Below are positions 18,113 through 20,939 of a stretch of DNA of 20,939 nt, piece after piece. This stretch comes from an uncultured Eubacteriales bacterium (GTDB lineage Bacteria > Bacillota > Clostridia > Oscillospirales > Oscillospiraceae). The notes beneath the pieces were generated by a model. The model saw only the letters and a list, made by a program, of their open reading frames with translations, ran no database searches and was not told the origin of the DNA. Location: contig ONTN01000028.1 in assembly GCA_900320765.1 (NCBI GenBank), positions 1 through 20,939 on the forward strand, in the 5' to 3' direction. A program made the translations under genes and the position numbers. How positions within the stretch are numbered: position 1 is the stretch's first letter; the number at the start of each line of letters is the position of its first letter.

Positions 18113-19855
18113 ATGAGCATCAGAAAAATGAGAAACATCGGCTTTGCGGCCACCCTGCTGGTCATGGCAATGCTCATCGGCCTCTTGTCCGTAAGCGCGG
18201 CTGCGGCGGAACCGGCGAGCGATATGACCTTCACCTTCACGGAGGACGGCGTTACCGTCTCAGAGGGCTCGGGCTCCGGATACAAAATAAGCGGCACGTC
18301 GCTTACCATAAACGAATCCGGAGTTTACACGGTAACGGGCGCTGCGTCCGAGGGCAGCATAACGGTCAAGAAGGGAACGGAAAACGTCACCCTGATCCTG
18401 AAAAACCTGACCCTCTCCTCAAGCACGACAGCCCCCCTCACCGTGGGCAAGTCGGCGTCCGCTACGGTCTATATCTCCGGCACGGTCACACTCACCGACC
18501 TAGAGGACGCCTCGACCGAGGACACAAACGAGGACTTCGAGGGCGCGGCGATAAAGGTCAAGTCCGGCGCATCCCTCACGATCACGGGAAGCGGCGTCCT
18601 GACGGCGGACGGCTCCGCCTGCAAGAACGGCATCAAGGGCGCCTCTGAGGCTACCATCACTATCGAATCAAGCACGGTAAACGTCAAAGCAGCGAATAAC
18701 GGCCTCGCCTCCGACGGCGAGCTCATCATTAAGGGCGGCACGGTGAACGTCGCCGCCGGGAACGACGGCATAAAGTCTGATCCTGACGACGACGATACGG
18801 CGTCCAAGGGTAACCTCACCATCACCGGCGGAAATATCACAGTATCCGCGGGCGACGACGCGATCAAGGCGCTTTACGACGTTGTTATCGGCGCCGAGGG
18901 CAGCGCCTCCGGCCCCGTGATAAACGTAACGAAGAGCTATGAGGGTATCGAGGGCGCGAGGGTCTATCTCAACTCCGGCTCGGGCAATATCACAGCCTCC
19001 GACGACGGAGTGAACGCGGCGACGAGCCGCGCCGTCTCCGAGATAGCAATCTATCTTAACGGCGGAACATGGAGCGTTAACGCTGGCGGCGACGGCCTTG
19101 ACGCGGGCGGCGATTCCACCGCGAACAGCGGCGGCAGCGTCTATATAAACGGCGGCGTCACCACGGTCTTCGGCTCCGCGAACGGCGGAAACAGCGCCCT
19201 CGACTACGATACGAAATGCGTTTACAGCGGCGGCACTCTCCTCGCAGTAGGCATGAACGGCATGGCGCAGACGGCTCAGGGCACGGGCATTGTATTCAAC
19301 ACGAACGTATCGAGCGGCGCGCTTTTAAGCATTAAGGACGCGAGCGGCGCTGAGCTTGTATCCGCCACAGCTCCCAAGGCGGCAAACTGGGTCTACCTCG
19401 CCTCCGATAAGCTCACGAGCGGCTCGACCTATACCCTGTATTTGAACGGCAAAGCGACGGCTGCCGCAACGGCGGGCACGACGACATCGGGCGGCGGCTT
19501 CGGCGGCGGAATGGGCGGAAATATGGGCGGCCGAGGCGGACAAATGCCCGGGAACGGTGGACAGATGCCCGGGAACGGCGGCCAAATGCCGGGGAACGGC
19601 GGACAGATGCCGGGGAACGGCGGACAGATGCCGGGGAACGGCGGACAGATGCCGGGAATGGGCGGACAGGCACCCGAGAACGGACAGAGACCCGAGGACG
19701 GCGAAACGCCCGAAAAGGGTCAGCGTCCCGGCGACGGAACCGGACGCGGGGGAAAAGGCCGCAACGACGCTTTCGTTCCGGTCATCCTCGAGGGCGTAGG
19801 CGTAATGAGCACTCAGCTTACCGGCGAAGCGCCGAGCTTCCTTTTCTGCTATTAA
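18113..19855 (+). CDS. Secreted carbohydrate-binding-like beta-helix protein
   Basis: The 580-aa protein starts with a signal peptide (residues 1 to about 32, ending SAAAA). Many short strand repeats follow, such as ISGTSLTINESGVYTVTGAA, AAIKVKSGASLTITGSGVL, NGIKGASEATITIESSTVNV and DDAIKALYDVVIGAEGS, spaced by GNDGIKSD-type acidic turns. This layout fits the Cthe_2159-like family (PF14262), calcium-containing right-handed beta-helices reported to bind acidic polysaccharides. Residues about 460-540 are a Gly-rich tail of GGQMPGN repeats, then an acidic Pro/Glu stretch and AFVPVILEGVGVMSTQLTGE to the end. No LPXTG, SLH or membrane anchor is visible, so it is probably secreted or loosely attached. 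Ribosome binding site AAGGAGG, followed by ATCACA and ATG. Binding to pectin-like sugars here is inference. Confidence 0.85.
   Translation: MSIRKMRNIGFAATLLVMAMLIGLLSVSAAAAEPASDMTFTFTEDGVTVSEGSGSGYKISGTSLTINESGVYTVTGAASEGSITVKKGTENVTLILKNLTLSSSTTAPLTVGKSASATVYISGTVTLTDLEDASTEDTNEDFEGAAIKVKSGASLTITGSGVLTADGSACKNGIKGASEATITIESSTVNVKAANNGLASDGELIIKGGTVNVAAGNDGIKSDPDDDDTASKGNLTITGGNITVSAGDDAIKALYDVVIGAEGSASGPVINVTKSYEGIEGARVYLNSGSGNITASDDGVNAATSRAVSEIAIYLNGGTWSVNAGGDGLDAGGDSTANSGGSVYINGGVTTVFGSANGGNSALDYDTKCVYSGGTLLAVGMNGMAQTAQGTGIVFNTNVSSGALLSIKDASGAELVSATAPKAANWVYLASDKLTSGSTYTLYLNGKATAAATAGTTTSGGGFGGGMGGNMGGRGGQMPGNGGQMPGNGGQMPGNGGQMPGNGGQMPGNGGQMPGMGGQAPENGQRPEDGETPEKGQRPGDGTGRGGKGRNDAFVPVILEGVGVMSTQLTGEAPSFLFCY
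19538..19663 (+). repeat. Six tandem 21-bp units coding for GGQMPGN
   Basis: Units start at 19538, 19559, 19580, 19601, 19622 and 19643, with the core GGACAGATGCCGGGGAACGG. Units 4 and 5 are identical; units 1-3 differ at a few bases and unit 6 has MGG in place of NGG. Degenerate units continue to about 19690. In frame, so it is a coding minisatellite. Confidence 0.93.
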
Positions 19856-19862
19856 AAAATCG

Positions 19863-19887
19863 GGGCGGGCTTTATCCCGCCCTTTTT
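19863..19887 (+). terminator. Terminator after the beta-helix protein gene
   Basis: GGGCGGG (19863-19869), loop CTTTAT, CCCGCCC (19876-19882), then five T. It starts eight bases after the stop codon. Confidence 0.92.
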
Positions 19888-19943
19888 CTTGAGCCGGAGG
19901 TCAAAAATTTTTCCGGTTTCTAATAAAATCGGCAAAATATAGT

Positions 19944-19972
19944 TTGATACTGCGACGAATATGTGATATAAT
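19944..19972 (+). promoter_or_regulatory. Sigma-A promoter of enolase
   Basis: TTGATA (19944-19949), a 17-base spacer and TATAAT (19967-19972). The transcript would have a leader of about 38 bases with GGAGG at 20004-20008. Confidence 0.9.
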
Positions 19973-20016
19973 TTCAGCAGCCTGAAAAAATACAATAATA
20001 GTAGGAGGTAATTCCA

Positions 20017-20939
20017 ATGAGCTATTTAGAAATTGAAAAAGTCATAGGCCGTGAGATCATCGACTCCCGCGGCAACCCCACCGTTGAGGCCGAGGTCACT
20101 CTGGCTGACGGCACCGTAGGCCGCGGCACCGCTCCCTCCGGCGCTTCCACCGGCGAGTTCGAGGCTCTCGAGCTCCGTGACGGCGACAAGTCCCGTTTCG
20201 GCGGCAAGGGCACCCTCAAGGCCGTTGAGAACATCAACACCGTTATTGCCGACGCTATCATCGGCATTGACGCTTCCGACATCTACGCTGTCGACGCCGC
20301 CATGCTGAAGGCTGACGGCACCAAGGACAAGTCCAACCTGGGCGCAAACGCCATTCTTGCGGTATCCATCGCCGCCGCCCGCGCCGCCGCCACCGCCCTT
20401 GATATCCCCCTCTACCGTTTCCTCGGCGGCGTGAACGCCAACCGCCTGCCCGTTCCCATGATGAACATCCTCAACGGCGGCGCCCATGCCGACAGCTCCG
20501 TTGACACTCAGGAGTTCATGGTCATGCCCGTAGGCGCGGAGTCCTTCAGAGAAGGTCTCCGCTGGTGCGCCGAGGTCTTCCAGACCCTCAAGAAGCTCAT
20601 CAAGGAAATGAAGGACGTCACCGCTGTCGGCGACGAGGGCGGCTTCGCCCCCAACAGCCTCGGCGGAGATGAGGACGCCATCGAGCTCATCCTCAGGGCC
20701 ATCGAGGCCGCCGGCTACAAGCCCGGCGAGGACTTCATGCTTGCTATGGACGCCGCCGCTTCCGAGTGGAAGAGCCCCAAGGGCAAGGGCTTCTATCATC
20801 AGCCCAAGTCCGGCAAGGACTTCACCAGCGATGAGCTGATCGCGCACTGGGAGAGCCTGGTGGAGAAGTATCCGATCATCTCCATCGAAGACGGCCTGGA
20901 CGAAGAGGACTGGGAAGGCTGGCAGAAGATGACCGCCAA
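20017..20939 (+). CDS. eno: Enolase (phosphopyruvate hydratase), 5' part
   Basis: The frame is open from ATG 20017 (GGAGGTAATTCCA ahead) to the window end: about 307 codons of a protein normally near 430 residues. The enzyme interconverts 2-phosphoglycerate and phosphoenolpyruvate in glycolysis. Motifs seen are IIDSRGNPTVEAEV, GTAPSGASTGEFEALELRDG with the catalytic-loop Ser, NGGAHAD, the GDEGGFAPN segment with the catalytic Glu, MDAAASEW with a Mg2+ Asp ligand, and ISIEDGLDEEDW with another. The usual IGNSAGN-type ending lies outside the window. Codon choice is heavily biased to C-ending codons. A promoter and a terminator upstream make it a separate unit. Confidence 0.97.
   Translation, partial: MSYLEIEKVIGREIIDSRGNPTVEAEVTLADGTVGRGTAPSGASTGEFEALELRDGDKSRFGGKGTLKAVENINTVIADAIIGIDASDIYAVDAAMLKADGTKDKSNLGANAILAVSIAAARAAATALDIPLYRFLGGVNANRLPVPMMNILNGGAHADSSVDTQEFMVMPVGAESFREGLRWCAEVFQTLKKLIKEMKDVTAVGDEGGFAPNSLGGDEDAIELILRAIEAAGYKPGEDFMLAMDAAASEWKSPKGKGFYHQPKSGKDFTSDELIAHWESLVEKYPIISIEDGLDEEDWEGWQKMTA

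Noticed and set aside
19538..19663. Tandem 21-bp repeats as a CRISPR array
   Set aside because: Units are contiguous without spacers, in frame and encode GGQMPGN.
20026..20847. 273-codon ORF antisense to enolase
   Set aside because: Val/Gly/Glu-rich mirror of a highly biased gene; enolase motifs on the plus strand are unambiguous.
1..20939. tRNA or rRNA genes
   Set aside because: I scanned for T-arm and anticodon-arm patterns and saw none; the only structured RNA gene recognised is the SRP RNA.

Overview
The window looks like chromosomal DNA from an anaerobic, endospore-forming member of the Clostridia, moderately GC-rich. I would guess an Oscillospirales-type gut or rumen lineage, but that placement is inference. 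The support is a GerA-type germinant receptor with SleB, a large Alu-containing SRP RNA directly upstream of dnaX, an SLH-anchored surface protein, a Na+-translocating decarboxylase subunit, and several near-consensus sigma-A promoters with GGAGG ribosome binding sites. I see no phage, plasmid, CRISPR array, defence system, tRNA or rRNA.

Layout. 1-366: 3' end of a decarboxylase beta-subunit gene, then a terminator. 466-2777 (+): a tight cluster of lipoprotein, prmA and a GlmU-like uridylyltransferase lacking the acetyltransferase half. 2778-3286: a palindromic pair of hairpin-rich repeats. 3287-5640 (-): strong promoter, SRP RNA, dnaX, ybaB/ebfC. 5677-6095: a third copy of the first repeat, in inverted orientation, then a second hairpin-rich repeat family. 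6109-10400 (-): germination operon gerAA-gerAC-gerAB-sleB, with a 220-bp MITE-like element directly upstream of gerAA. 10738-11367 (-): DUF937 protein. 11504-12286 (+): membrane protein with a probable zinc-binding tail. 12438-15326 (+): BspA-type leucine-rich-repeat protein with SLH domains. 15363-16400 (-): mntP and a two-CBS-domain protein. 16443-16889 (+): tadA. 16922-17482 (-): phosphoribosyltransferase. 17566-17714: another copy of repeat family 2. 17781-18011 (+): small DUF1858-like protein. 18113-19855 (+): secreted beta-helix-type protein with a Gly/Pro/Met repeat tail. 20017 to the end (+): 5' part of enolase.

How the genes fit together. The coherent units are the SRP RNA-dnaX-ybaB information-processing module, the germination operon (receptor plus cortex-lytic enzyme) and the mntP-CBS pair. 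The rest is housekeeping interspersed with two exported surface proteins.

I do not see a convincing new multi-gene system. The least explained signal is in the non-coding repeats. Family 1 consists of hairpins whose stems differ by compensatory changes and which bracket the SRP RNA-dnaX-ybaB module in inverted orientation. Family 2 occurs in two circularly permuted arrangements of serial hairpins. The MITE-like element sits where the gerA promoter would be expected. A hairpin also covers the ribosome binding site of the CBS protein.
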